A DNA stretch of 64,000 bases from JAVKBW01 sp040222995. GTDB taxonomy: Bacteria > Pseudomonadota > Alphaproteobacteria > UBA8366 > Aestuariispiraceae. The stretch's first letter is position 1, and the number at the start of each line of letters is the position of its first letter. The notes under the pieces were generated by a model. That model ran no database searches. It had not been told where the DNA came from and worked only from the letters and a program-made list of their open reading frames with translations. A program made the translations under genes and the position numbers. Positions 36,505 through 44,788 of this stretch are shown here, in pieces. The stretch lies in NCBI GenBank assembly GCA_040222995.1, contig JAVKBW010000042.1:62001-126000 (forward strand), written 5' to 3'.

Positions 36505-37071
36505 TCAGCCAGCCAAACGGAGTTTCACGAAGGCGCGTTTCAGGGTCTGGCCACAGACGCCAAGTCGTTTGGCGGAATCACGAACTGATAGACCCCGTTC
36601 ATTGATACAGTGGTATGCATCTCGAACCTCGGCTTCCGATAAAGCAGGCGGTCGTCCGATACGCCTTCCGCGTCGGCGGGCGGCTTCCATACCGGCCTTG
36701 GTGCGCTCGGAAATTTGCGCGCGCTCGAACTCCGCGAAGACGGCCAATTGCCCATAGAGCATGCGGCCAACCGGAGTGGTGGTGTCGATACCCTGAGTAA
36801 GGGAGACAAAATCGACGCCGCGCCGGTGCAACTCGTCGAGCAGCGTCAGCAGATGAACGGTCGATCTGCCGAGACGGTCGAGTTTCCAGACGACCAGCGC
36901 GTCACCACTTTCCAGCGCTTCGAGGACCTGGTCGAGGCCGAGGCGCTTAACAGATGCGCCGGTCACGCCATGATCGCCATAGATCGCGTCGCACCCAACT
37001 TTTTTCAGGGCGTCGATCTGTAGCGCTTCATCCTGATTTTGATCCGATACCCGGACATATCCGATTTTCAT
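36505..37071 (-). CDS. Small serine resolvase/invertase
   Basis: A 188-aa recombinase of the Tn3 resolvase/Hin group. The catalytic serine is in IGYVRVSDQ (Ser9), with the conserved VWKLDRLGRS and GRMLYGQLAVFAEFERAQISERTKAG helix E. A C-terminal helix-turn-helix (LSEAEVRDAY to CGQTLKRAF) binds DNA. The ATG at 37071 gives the standard length; AAGGA precedes it. It could resolve dimers of the element or be left over from a nested transposon or insertion that brought the defence cluster. It lies directly upstream of that cluster on the same strand. Confidence 0.9.
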   Translation of the reverse strand: MKIGYVRVSDQNQDEALQIDALKKVGCDAIYGDHGVTGASVKRLGLDQVLEALESGDALVVWKLDRLGRSTVHLLTLLDELHRRGVDFVSLTQGIDTTTPVGRMLYGQLAVFAEFERAQISERTKAGMEAARRRGRRIGRPPALSEAEVRDAYHCINERGLSVRDSAKRLGVCGQTLKRAFVKLRLAG

Positions 37072-37100
37072 GGTTCCTTCTGGTGTACCCCATCCAGCCA

Positions 37101-37151
37101 GGCCCATGAGTGGGCCGGACCGCAGGATACACAAAAAGGACCCTTTTTGTG
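37101..37151. repeat. Inverted repeats upstream of the resolvase (possible res site)
   Basis: Two palindromes in 50 bases: GGCCCA and TGGGCC around TGAG (37101-37116), and CACAAAAAGG and CCTTTTTGTG around AC (37130-37151). Resolvase genes commonly have their recombination subsites directly upstream, so this may be a res site or an operator. The gap continues to 37348 with AT-rich, otherwise featureless DNA. Confidence 0.45.
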
Positions 37152-37348
37152 GCGGCGCTATTCATGCGCCGAATGTCCCATATCGGGCTGCATCATGCCT
37201 TATATTTCAACGAAAAGCAAGTTTTTTGAAATATTCGAAAAGCGTTACGTAAATATTCACAAAACGGGTCCCTTTAGATGAAGTAAAACGCGCGGAAACC
37301 CGGAAGTTTTTGAAATACAAATAAAGTAATTGCAGAGGAAATAGGACG

Positions 37349-37774
37349 ATGTCCTTCAACCCAGATCGCAGAGGATTCTTGAAAGGCGCGCTTGCTCTTG
37401 CTGGCGCTTCGGCCTTGGCTGCCGTTCCGGGAGAGGCTGCCGCTGTTACTGACATGTACCACCAAGCCAGTTCACACGCTGAGACAACAGAAGATCTAGC
37501 TATTTATGTTGAGGGGAGGTCCTCCGAGTATACCAACAACCAACTCGCCAACTACTGGAAAGCGAGTTTTGAGGGGGCAGGTGTATCTTGTAGGGTTTTC
37601 ACAGCTAATCCCAATAGAATTGGGCCTACCTTCGACTTTATAATCGGTGATCAGTTATACGGAACACATACTTTTTTCTCCGCCCAAGAGGCTTTCCCAA
37701 CAGTCGTACGGCAATATAGAGAAGCCTACCCGCACCGTTTTGCATCAGGTCCTAACCAACAACCATCAGGTTAA
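37349..37774 (+). CDS. Hypothetical protein with Tat signal
   Basis: A 141-aa protein. The N-terminus DRRGFLKGALALAGASALAA is a twin-arginine-type signal, cleaved near AAA at about residue 32. The remaining 109 residues have no recognised family. A GAGGAAATAGGA site precedes the ATG. The 3' end overlaps the convergent coiled-coil gene by nine bases. The GC content is lower than in the chromosome. Export of a folded protein by a mobile element is unusual and the role is unknown. Confidence 0.6.
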   Translation: MSFNPDRRGFLKGALALAGASALAAVPGEAAAVTDMYHQASSHAETTEDLAIYVEGRSSEYTNNQLANYWKASFEGAGVSCRVFTANPNRIGPTFDFIIGDQLYGTHTFFSAQEAFPTVVRQYREAYPHRFASGPNQQPSG

Positions 37775-38629
37775 GCCAAGCTTCATATCGCTATTTAGTG
37801 CGGTTGTAACTTGGGCATCTGGCAGTCCGCAGGACGAGCAGGCTGCTTTGAAATCAGACTTCATGTCAGGCAGTTCGTTCGTCCCAGCTAGTATTTTCTT
37901 GTACGAACCATCCCCCTCTAAACTTCGCGCGTGAGAGCTTGCTGTTGGCAGCATCATAAGGCCCGCACCTAGGTCGATTTCCGCCTCAGAGGCCGCTGCT
38001 CCCTCAGCGACTGTATCTCGAATATTGTCGATATGTTCGTTTGCAGCCGCCGCTAGCTCGTTATCAACCCCTTCTTTTCTAATCAGTATATGATTGCTTT
38101 GTTGAGTTATCCCCTGGACTGCGCGTTTCGCATCTCCTGTCAAATTCGCAGTTTGTTCGGCTTGTGACGCTTCTCGATGTACCTGTTCTGCGCGATCCTT
38201 GAATCCACGTTCAGCGTCATCCAACAATTGTTGCCTGTTACCGTTTATATATTCGTCAGGATCAATCCCGGCGGAGAGCAAGTAGGCGATGTGATCGGAA
38301 TTGTCTTTGTCGAATTTTCCGGTTTGTTCGAGTTCACGCAATTTACCAATAGCTTCCATACCTTTGCGAATTTCATCAAGCTCAGCCTCCCATTGCGCGA
38401 TCATGTCCTGCATGAAGATTGCTTCACGCATGTTTCTTTCTGATTTTTTTTGTTCGCTGTTTTCAGACTTTCTAGCGTCCATTGCCGCTCCGGCTGCATT
38501 TGTGCGTTTACCGGCATATTCAGCCTCACCGCGCCGCGCGTAGTTTGCTGCAACCTCGTCCTCTTCCCTTTGCAGGTCGTGAACGCGGTTCTGGTCGATA
38601 TTGAAGCTGTCGTCTGAATGTTTTCCCAT
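37766..38629 (-). CDS. Hypothetical charged coiled-coil protein
   Basis: A 287-aa hydrophilic protein with no signal or membrane segment. Long helical, charged stretches (about 10-120 and 130-200) suggest coiled coils. A C-terminal ACSSCG gives one CxxC pair. I recognise no family. It starts at the ATG at 38629, though GGGG upstream is a weak ribosome site. It lies next to another unknown gene on the same strand. Confidence 0.55.
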   Translation of the reverse strand: MGKHSDDSFNIDQNRVHDLQREEDEVAANYARRGEAEYAGKRTNAAGAAMDARKSENSEQKKSERNMREAIFMQDMIAQWEAELDEIRKGMEAIGKLRELEQTGKFDKDNSDHIAYLLSAGIDPDEYINGNRQQLLDDAERGFKDRAEQVHREASQAEQTANLTGDAKRAVQGITQQSNHILIRKEGVDNELAAAANEHIDNIRDTVAEGAAASEAEIDLGAGLMMLPTASSHARSLEGDGSYKKILAGTNELPDMKSDFKAACSSCGLPDAQVTTALNSDMKLGLT

Positions 38630-38719
38630 TGCCCCACACAATTTCGTTACGCAATACTAGTATGGGGTAATATAGTTATAATATTATGAAAATTCCATAA
38701 AATGCGCTTAAAATTGTAT

Positions 38720-39511
38720 TTATTGGCATTTATCGCTATCGAACATGATAAGCGCAAAAAGGTAAGCCGCTGGTTCTATTGATAATTTTGCTGATCTCTC
38801 AGTAATCCAATCCCACATGATTTGGGAAAAGGCATAGTTCCCCCCTTTGTTTTTCCCTGCACGGGAATAGTCCTTCGCTAGGTTTTGTATGTTTTTCCGT
38901 GCCTTCGGTTTGAGATGGTCCATCCGAACCAGAAATCTCAGATATTCGGCCCGGTCCACAAATCCGTCCTCTTCAGCACGTTTGATACTTATTTCAACCG
39001 CTTCTTCCGGCAGGGTAAGCGATACGGCCTTCGTGGGGGTGATCCGATGGCTGATATAGCGTTGCTTTTCTTTCACCTTTTCCGATGGATTGCGGGCGTC
39101 AGGATAGGTTCCGTAGATGCGCAAGAAGGCCTCGGCCAACGGTTCCTCGATGGATTGTGTGCCGTTGTGCATGATGCCGTTGAAAATGGGCAGCGATAGG
39201 CCCTTGATCGGGTTCGCCTTCAAGACGCGGCCATAACTGACGCTCGTGCGTTTCTGCTCATCCAGCACCCGTTTTATAAAATCAGCCGCGTCGATGCGCT
39301 TTGGAGCCTCGGCGCAGACTTTTAGCGTGTAATCGACGAAGTCCTTGTTGATTGTCTGGGTGTGCCCCGCAAAGGCATTGTACATCTTTTGTGACGTATA
39401 GCCCGGCGGTTTGTCCTTGCGTCCCCGAAGCAGTGTCGCGAGCGGAGTGCCGGTATCCGCAATCTCGGTTTGGATTTTTTCGACAAGCTCCGGCGTAACA
39501 TCGACTTTCAT
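38720..39511 (-). CDS. Hypothetical regulator with two repeated modules and an RHH-like segment
   Basis: 263 aa from the ATG at 39511 (a longer frame upstream overlaps the divergent promoter). Two similar modules of about 50 residues are visible: TPLATLLRGRKDKPPG... and VSYGRVLKANPIKGLS..., each ending in a helix (DYTLKVCAEAP, EAFLRIYGTYP). They look like tandem helix-turn-helix units. Then VSLTLPEEAVEISIKR with AEYLRFLV resembles a ribbon-helix-helix. It is divergent from the Sel1-RHH gene pair, with the palindrome TGTATATACA between, so it may regulate both directions. The family is not recognised. Confidence 0.55.
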   Translation of the reverse strand: MKVDVTPELVEKIQTEIADTGTPLATLLRGRKDKPPGYTSQKMYNAFAGHTQTINKDFVDYTLKVCAEAPKRIDAADFIKRVLDEQKRTSVSYGRVLKANPIKGLSLPIFNGIMHNGTQSIEEPLAEAFLRIYGTYPDARNPSEKVKEKQRYISHRITPTKAVSLTLPEEAVEISIKRAEEDGFVDRAEYLRFLVRMDHLKPKARKNIQNLAKDYSRAGKNKGGNYAFSQIMWDWITERSAKLSIEPAAYLFALIMFDSDKCQ

Positions 39512-39545
39512 ACGGATAAGGGTATCAAAAAAGGCGATTCCGTTC

Positions 39546-39555
39546 TGTATATACA
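39546..39555. promoter_or_regulatory. Palindrome in divergent promoter region
   Basis: TGTATATACA, a perfect 10-bp palindrome in the 75 bases between the divergent 263-aa regulator-like gene and the 96-aa gene. A short operator is possible. Confidence 0.35.
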
Positions 39556-39586
39556 ATGTCCTGCGGATATTTGATCTGGGGATATA

Positions 39587-39877
39587 GTGATCTTGTTCCA
39601 GGTTTTTGTGACGTTCACTGTCGTGTGGAACGCTGGAATGCAGGAGAATTACAGTTCTAATGTGCTGCGCAAGTCGTGGGGCCATCGTCAGCATCAGACA
39701 TTCGACAGACGCAAAGCTATATTTAGTAGGGCTTACGGACACACCTCCGAAATGCAAACGCTCGATTATCTTTTCATCCAGTCAGAGGAGGTCGATGAAT
39801 TGAAGTCGTTCTTCACGGTTGCGAAGGACCATTGCGCCAGTGAAACTACAGAACCTAATTTGATTTCTAAGGATTGA
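39587..39877 (+). CDS. Small hypothetical protein
   Basis: 96 aa from a GTG with GGGG six bases upstream, or 79 aa from the ATG at 39638. There are no recognised motifs; the C-terminal half (VDELKSFFTVAKDHC) is helical. The stop is three bases before the Sel1-RHH gene, suggesting a common transcript. The family is unknown. Confidence 0.4.
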   Translation: MILFQVFVTFTVVWNAGMQENYSSNVLRKSWGHRQHQTFDRRKAIFSRAYGHTSEMQTLDYLFIQSEEVDELKSFFTVAKDHCASETTEPNLISKD

Positions 39878-39880
39878 TAG

Positions 39881-41017
39881 ATGGCTCAACGACCACAAAA
39901 CATCAAAACAAATGGTGGGGCTGGGCAGCGAACGCCAATAGAGAACGTTCTCTATTTTCCGGGATCGTCTTTAGTTTTCGATCCTAGCAATGAAATTCAT
40001 GATTTCTCAGAGGAGAGCAAAGCTAAACTTATTAGAATACTAACTGATGAAGAAATTGATGAATCTAAGATAACAGACCCTAGTGCACAGTGGTTTGTCG
40101 GCCATCTTTTTCGCACTGGTCAAGGCGTCTCAAAGAACCTTGTGGCAGCAAGAAATTGGTTCCAAAAAGCCGCGGATCAAGGTGATGCGATGGCGCAACT
40201 GAACCTAGGATACATGTACTACACTGGGGAAGGTGGATTACGCGATCTAAAGAAAGCTGCAGGACTATTTGAGAAATTAGTCAATAGGAATTGGAGAAGG
40301 CTGCCAAAGAACAGGGTGTCCAAAGAACAACTTGCAATGACTCAAGCATTCCTGGGCAATATATATTCATCTGATAACGGTATCCCTAAAGACGATCTGA
40401 CCGCAGTTAAATGGTACAACAAGTCAGCTAAGAACGGATGTTTTCTAGGCGAGAGAAATCTGGGCGTAGTCTATCTCCTTGGAAAAGGTTTGGAAGAACA
40501 GCCTTCAACCGCGGCGTCTTGGTTTCAGAAAGCAGCAGACCACAATGACGCCCCGTCGATGCTCCTACTTAGCTCCATGTTCTCGGTTGGGCTGGGTGTG
40601 CCGCAGAATTCGGAACATGCCTCAGAACTTATAACTAGAGCCTATGAATTAGAACCAGATTTGCGAGAGTCAGAGGAGTTTGATACACTTTTTAATTTTA
40701 TAAAGAGTAAAGTATACATTTCTGACGAAGACTCGGATACGGATGGCCCGGAACAATCTGCTACCCAGAAATCGGCTGAAGGTCAGCCTGATACCTCTTC
40801 GTCACAGCCTACAAAACTTCGAAAGACCGGACTTCAGCGGAAACGAGCGCCAAAGGGTAAAAACAAGATATCAACAACGTTTCGGTTTACTCCGGACTTG
40901 TCACATGCCTTGAACGCTGCCGCCGACAAGAAGGGCGTGTCAGCCAATGTGTACTTAGCTGAACTGCTTGAAACCGTTCCTGACATTCAGGAGTTTCTTC
41001 ATAAGGACTTGGACTGA
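39881..41017 (+). CDS. Sel1-repeat protein fused to a ribbon-helix-helix domain
   Basis: A 378-aa protein. Four to five Sel1-like repeats (about 65-255; units such as AARNWFQKAADQGDAMAQLNLG and AASWFQKAADHNDAPSMLLL) form a protein-binding solenoid. An acidic then basic linker (about 280-325) leads to STTFRFTPDLSHALNAAAD and VSANVYLAELLE, a ribbon-helix-helix DNA-binding segment at the C-terminus. This combination suggests a transcription regulator that senses a protein partner (inference). Two palindromic operators sit just downstream, before the transfer genes. Confidence 0.7.
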   Translation: MAQRPQNIKTNGGAGQRTPIENVLYFPGSSLVFDPSNEIHDFSEESKAKLIRILTDEEIDESKITDPSAQWFVGHLFRTGQGVSKNLVAARNWFQKAADQGDAMAQLNLGYMYYTGEGGLRDLKKAAGLFEKLVNRNWRRLPKNRVSKEQLAMTQAFLGNIYSSDNGIPKDDLTAVKWYNKSAKNGCFLGERNLGVVYLLGKGLEEQPSTAASWFQKAADHNDAPSMLLLSSMFSVGLGVPQNSEHASELITRAYELEPDLRESEEFDTLFNFIKSKVYISDEDSDTDGPEQSATQKSAEGQPDTSSSQPTKLRKTGLQRKRAPKGKNKISTTFRFTPDLSHALNAAADKKGVSANVYLAELLETVPDIQEFLHKDLD

Positions 41018-41025
41018 CAAACCAG

Positions 41026-41070
41026 TTAGTGAGCTCATTATTGACATAAACCGTTAATGAGCTCATTATA
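41026..41070 (+). promoter_or_regulatory. Promoter with two palindromic operators
   Basis: TTGACA (41041-41046) and CATTAT (41064-41069) at 17-bp spacing form a promoter. It is flanked and overlapped by two copies of a palindrome: TTAGTGAGCTCATTA (41026-41040) and TTAATGAGCTCATTA (41054-41068), the second containing the perfect TAATGAGCTCATTA. The copies are 28 bases apart, so a repressor could block both hexamers. The Sel1-RHH protein encoded just upstream is a candidate. It would drive the lipoprotein and transfer genes. Confidence 0.6.
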
Positions 41071-41105
41071 ACCTTCATCAAAACCCCTGATGGAGGCTTT
41101 CGATT

Positions 41106-41651
41106 ATGAAATCCGCACGCTTCATTTTCGTTATATCCGCTGTTTTCGCTGCGTTGTTACTATCCGGGTGCCGAAAGACACCGCAGGATCGCAAGGCGGA
41201 AATTGTTCAACAGCAGCAGGAAATCGTCGGGCAGCTGTACATAGAGAAGCAGCGCCAAGCACATGAGCGAGAGGTGCTTCATTCCCGCCAACAGCACGAA
41301 ATCTACCTCAACGGTATACTGTATCAGTATGAGCTTGATGTAGCGAAAATCGAGGCAGAGTCATCCGAGAGAAAGCTGAGAGAGATCGCCGACCAAACGC
41401 GTCCGGTCGCCCTTCACCTCATCTCCATGGTCGGAATTTGCTTCGCCGCATACGTGATCATCTACAGTCTGTGCCAGGTCTTCATCGCCTACAGCAAGGA
41501 ACGCCGGAAGACGGCCCAAGTCCGCGAAATTATGCGGCACCTTGCCGACCATCAAAACGCTCTGACTAACTCTCAGCGAGAGGCATTCATAAAAATGCTA
41601 ATCGTCTCGAATACTCGACCGAGGCTACCGTCGCCACCCCAGCATGGATAA
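41106..41651 (+). CDS. Membrane-anchored lipoprotein of the transfer operon
   Basis: A 181-aa protein with a lipoprotein signal ending LLSGC (Cys22), a long coiled coil (about 30-95, rich in Gln, Glu and Lys), one transmembrane helix (about 102-125) and a basic cytoplasmic tail. Both a lipid anchor and a later membrane helix are unusual. It is first in a run that leads to the TraG-like coupling protein, so it is probably part of the mobilization machinery. The family is not recognised. Confidence 0.6.
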   Translation: MKSARFIFVISAVFAALLLSGCRKTPQDRKAEIVQQQQEIVGQLYIEKQRQAHEREVLHSRQQHEIYLNGILYQYELDVAKIEAESSERKLREIADQTRPVALHLISMVGICFAAYVIIYSLCQVFIAYSKERRKTAQVREIMRHLADHQNALTNSQREAFIKMLIVSNTRPRLPSPPQHG

Positions 41652-41750
41652 AAACCTCGTCGACGTAGCGAGATAGCAATTAGTCGACGGGAAGGGGTTG
41701 AGAACTAGCAGCTATTTCACAACGCCACCGCAATGAAAGGATACCACGAT

Positions 41751-41936
41751 ATGTTGTTGTTTATTCGCTCAAAGCAATTTTGCGCTGTCTCCAAGTTTGG
41801 CTTAGCTGGTCTTTGCGGAGTCTGCACTGGGTTTGGCATTCGCCAAGTGGAAGCAGGCGACACATTCCTTGCGATCTCTTCGTTCGGGCTTGGTGTTCTG
41901 CTGATGATTGGAGCCTTTCTTCTTTCAAACGAATAG
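41751..41936 (+). CDS. Small membrane protein
   Basis: 61 aa from the ATG at 41751, which follows AAAGGA; a start 18 bases earlier is possible. Two hydrophobic helices (about 12-30 and 38-58) make an inner-membrane hairpin. It is on the path to the coupling protein gene. No family is recognised. Confidence 0.5.
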   Translation: MLLFIRSKQFCAVSKFGLAGLCGVCTGFGIRQVEAGDTFLAISSFGLGVLLMIGAFLLSNE

Positions 41937-41978
41937 CCCCTCAAACTGTTGACACAATAGACACATGGGAGTCTAGGC

Positions 41979-42269
41979 ATGACCACACTAACACCAACTT
42001 CATCGTTTTGGGACGCGAAGAAAATATGCGCGTTCACGGGTGCTGGAATCGCCACATTGCTCGGCCTGCCGTGGCTACTGGATTTGATGGATCCGTATCT
42101 GGTCACGCTGGTGACAAAGCTCTACCCCGAAAGCGCCGCGCTGGTCTACTACCTGATCAAGGGCGGTATCTTCGTGACCTTTTTCACGCTTATGCAAAGC
42201 GTGCTGTATCTGGCGATCACCTCGGCGGTCGCATCCATCGCCGCACACACGTTCCGGCTGGCGATGTAG
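41979..42269 (+). CDS. Small integral membrane protein of the transfer operon
   Basis: A 96-aa protein with two to three transmembrane helices (about 17-37, 58-80 and perhaps 80-95). It starts eight bases after GGGAG. It lies 17 bases before the coupling protein gene, which itself lacks membrane helices, so it may supply the membrane anchor that VirD4/TraG proteins normally carry at their N-terminus (inference). Confidence 0.6.
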   Translation: MTTLTPTSSFWDAKKICAFTGAGIATLLGLPWLLDLMDPYLVTLVTKLYPESAALVYYLIKGGIFVTFFTLMQSVLYLAITSAVASIAAHTFRLAM

Positions 42270-42286
42270 TCGGCGTGGCGGAACCG

Positions 42287-43882
42287 ATGGATACCCAGGA
42301 CCACCGCTTCGGATCGGCGCGGTTCGCGAACCAAGCCGAAATCGCCCGCGCGGGCATGTTCGACCAACAGCGCAATTCGCTGCTGGTCGGGTTCTGCGGC
42401 TCCCGCCCGATTTGGTACTCCGGCATGGGTGGCTTGCTGCTAGTCGCGGGCGCGCGCAGCGGCAAGATGCGCGATATTCTCGCCTATAATATCTGCTCGG
42501 GCATCTACGACAGGTCTCTCGTCGTCTTGGATATGAAGGGCGAAGGCGGTGCCATCTCCCAAGACCAAACGCCAGATGGAAAATTCTGTCTCTACGTCAA
42601 TCCGCTGGCCCAGCATAGCCTGGCTCAGCATTCGTTGAACCCGGTCGATTATATCCGCATCGACAGCCCCACATTGGTTTCCGATACAAAAATGTACTGC
42701 GCGAACATCCTGCCGGCGTCGGGCGCGAAGAACGGGCGGTATTTCGAACAGACGGGCCAAAGATATATTGAAGCCATCATCCTGCCGCTGACTGAAACGA
42801 ACGGCGTCCTGACACTTCCCGACCTTTATAAGGCGGTGACCTTGCTTGCGCAGGGTGGGGATGCCTGGCTAGATTTCGCCTTCAACATGTCGGAATCGCG
42901 CTTCCCGATTGCGCGAAGCGTCGAAGCGGAAATCGCCACTGCACGGACCAGCAATGGTGATGGCTTCAATGGTGTCATCGGTGAAATCACGAACGCCTTC
43001 GCCTGCCTGAGCGACCCGCTGCTGATGAAAGCGGTTTCGCCTCCGTTCGATTTTTCGATGGCGCAGCTCTGCGAAAGCGATCAGGCCTATCAACTCTACC
43101 TGATGATTCCGCCGGAATTCGTCGGGCCGTGGGCTCCGGTGGTCAAGTCCATATTCGTAGCGGGCATGGTCTATAAGAGCCGTGCGCCTTCCGCGCCGCA
43201 GCAGACCTGGCTTATGGATGAGTGCGCCCAGCTCGGCGCGTTCCCGCTTGTGACGAAATTGTTCTCCTATGGCGCTGGGATCGGAATTCGGCCCTGGGCC
43301 GTGTATCAGAGCGCCGCGCAGATGCGGCAGACCGGACCGGACGCCGAGACAATCATCCCGTCTTCCGCCGCACTGCAAAGCTATTTTGCGGTTCGGGATT
43401 TGCCGTCCGCGCGCATCGTCTCGGACATGCTCGGCGATCAGACTTTGGAGTTTTTCGACGAATTCAAACAGGCTGACGCCCGTCATGCTCAGGAAAACGC
43501 CATGCGGGCGTTACTGAATAATGCGGACCCGGTTCAAGTCGGGGCCGAATACGCCCATCACATGCGCCAGGCTCGGCAACCCGCCAAGATGCGCCGCAGC
43601 CTTCGCTCGCCCGATGAAATCCTGAACATGCCGAGTGATAAACAGTTCATCTTCGCGGACGGCCTCGATCATCCGATCTACGGCGACCGCAAGCCGTATT
43701 TCGAGCAGCGCTTCATGGCGGGTCGGTTCCACCCGAATCCGTTTCACCCACCTTTGGACAAAGTGCGGGTTAAGACTCGGTTCGGTCATGCCTGGCGTAA
43801 CGTCGTGCGTGAGCCGGTGCCGAAGGAATTCGCGCACTACCCGCAATACAAGGACGGTTTCTGGTCCGTGGTGAAAGGATAA
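42287..43882 (+). CDS. TraG/VirD4-like coupling protein lacking membrane anchor
   Basis: 531 aa. It resembles type IV coupling proteins: RFANQAEIARAGMF near the N-terminus, VLDMKGEGG (the TraG DxKGE motif, about 82), a Walker B at WLMDECAQLGAFP (about 310) and a conserved end with FYGDRKPYF-like sequence. The Walker A is degenerate, AGARSGKMRD (about 53-62), with Lys kept but Met after it instead of Ser/Thr. It has no N-terminal transmembrane helices. It would deliver the relaxase-DNA complex to a helper secretion channel. A GTG at 42275 is an alternative start. Confidence 0.82.
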   Translation: MDTQDHRFGSARFANQAEIARAGMFDQQRNSLLVGFCGSRPIWYSGMGGLLLVAGARSGKMRDILAYNICSGIYDRSLVVLDMKGEGGAISQDQTPDGKFCLYVNPLAQHSLAQHSLNPVDYIRIDSPTLVSDTKMYCANILPASGAKNGRYFEQTGQRYIEAIILPLTETNGVLTLPDLYKAVTLLAQGGDAWLDFAFNMSESRFPIARSVEAEIATARTSNGDGFNGVIGEITNAFACLSDPLLMKAVSPPFDFSMAQLCESDQAYQLYLMIPPEFVGPWAPVVKSIFVAGMVYKSRAPSAPQQTWLMDECAQLGAFPLVTKLFSYGAGIGIRPWAVYQSAAQMRQTGPDAETIIPSSAALQSYFAVRDLPSARIVSDMLGDQTLEFFDEFKQADARHAQENAMRALLNNADPVQVGAEYAHHMRQARQPAKMRRSLRSPDEILNMPSDKQFIFADGLDHPIYGDRKPYFEQRFMAGRFHPNPFHPPLDKVRVKTRFGHAWRNVVREPVPKEFAHYPQYKDGFWSVVKG

Positions 43883-43886
43883 GAGC

Positions 43887-44348
43887 ATGGGACGTTCCAA
43901 CGGCAATCCATCGCCTTCATTTGCCCATTCGCGCGCCGATCTTCCGGGTACGGATGCATTGCGGGGAAAGGTCGCGCCGTTGACGCACAATTTCGAAACG
44001 CAACGCTGCGAATTCAATGCTCGACAATTGGCGGATGCCGGTAAAACGGAAGCCGAGCGTCGCACCGAAGCCCAAGAACGCACCACGCGTCGGGAATCCT
44101 TCATGGTCAAACGCCAAAAGCCGCAACCGGTCTTGCGTCCATCGCCCGCCTTGGCGCTCGGCTCGGACCGCACGGCCTTCGACGCCGAATGGGACCGCGA
44201 GCGCGTAGACGCGCGGCATCATCAATCCAGGGAGGAGCGGAAGGCCGCGTTCAAGTCCCTGCGCGATCCGCAATCCAGGGCCGCGCGCGGCCCAAACCAC
44301 GAGCCCACTAACCATCCAACACTAAAACAGAAGGAGCATATGAGATGA
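43887..44348 (+). CDS. Hypothetical basic protein
   Basis: A 153-aa, highly charged protein (many Arg, Glu and Gln), no membrane segment. It starts five bases after the coupling protein stop and overlaps the next start by four bases, so it is translated with both. It probably works in mobilization. The family is not recognised. Confidence 0.55.
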   Translation: MGRSNGNPSPSFAHSRADLPGTDALRGKVAPLTHNFETQRCEFNARQLADAGKTEAERRTEAQERTTRRESFMVKRQKPQPVLRPSPALALGSDRTAFDAEWDRERVDARHHQSREERKAAFKSLRDPQSRAARGPNHEPTNHPTLKQKEHMR

Positions 44349-44665
44349 GTGACAATTCAAGAAACAACCCGCCGGTCCAGACCCTTCGCGACGGTACGGT
44401 GAAAGCCAGTATCTGGAAGAATGAAGCCGAGAACGGGCCGTTCTACAGCACGACATTCAGCCGGACTTTCACGGATAAGGACGGAAACAATCGTGACACG
44501 CAGAGCTTTGCCGGAACCGATTTGCTGAAGGTCTCCGAACTGGCACGCGAGGCCTATGGGCAGTCGCGCGACCTGCATCGTCAGGACCGGGAAGCGGCCC
44601 GTCAGGACTTCAAGCAACAGCGCGAAAGCGCTCCGCGCAGGGATAACCGCGACCGCACCCGGTAG
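44345..44665 (+). CDS. Conserved hypothetical protein of mobile elements
   Basis: A 106-aa protein. The N-terminal half has a compact beta pattern (VKASIWKNEAENGPFYST, FTDKDGN). The C-terminal half is basic coiled coil (DREAARQDFKQQRE). Similar small proteins accompany relaxase and ardC genes on alphaproteobacterial plasmids, but no function is established. Overlaps the previous gene by four bases. Confidence 0.6.
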   Translation: MSDNSRNNPPVQTLRDGTVKASIWKNEAENGPFYSTTFSRTFTDKDGNNRDTQSFAGTDLLKVSELAREAYGQSRDLHRQDREAARQDFKQQRESAPRRDNRDRTR

Positions 44666-44788
44666 GTAAATTTAAATACAAAAGTCTTGCAAAAAATGGA
44701 ATATCCAGCTATTCATGTTCCCTATTTGTTCTCATGCAGCAAAGGGGGAAGAACAATGGACCGAACGTAAGGACTGAAAGGAGAGGTT
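44666..44788 (+). promoter_or_regulatory. Probable promoter and mini-ORF before the recombinase operon
   Basis: AT-rich DNA with a possible -35 TTGCAA (44687-44692) and -10 TATTCA (44710-44715), then a strong GGGGGAAG site directing a 4-codon frame MDRT (44757-44771), then AAGGAGAGG for the next gene. The mini-frame could be a leader peptide or chance. Confidence 0.35.
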
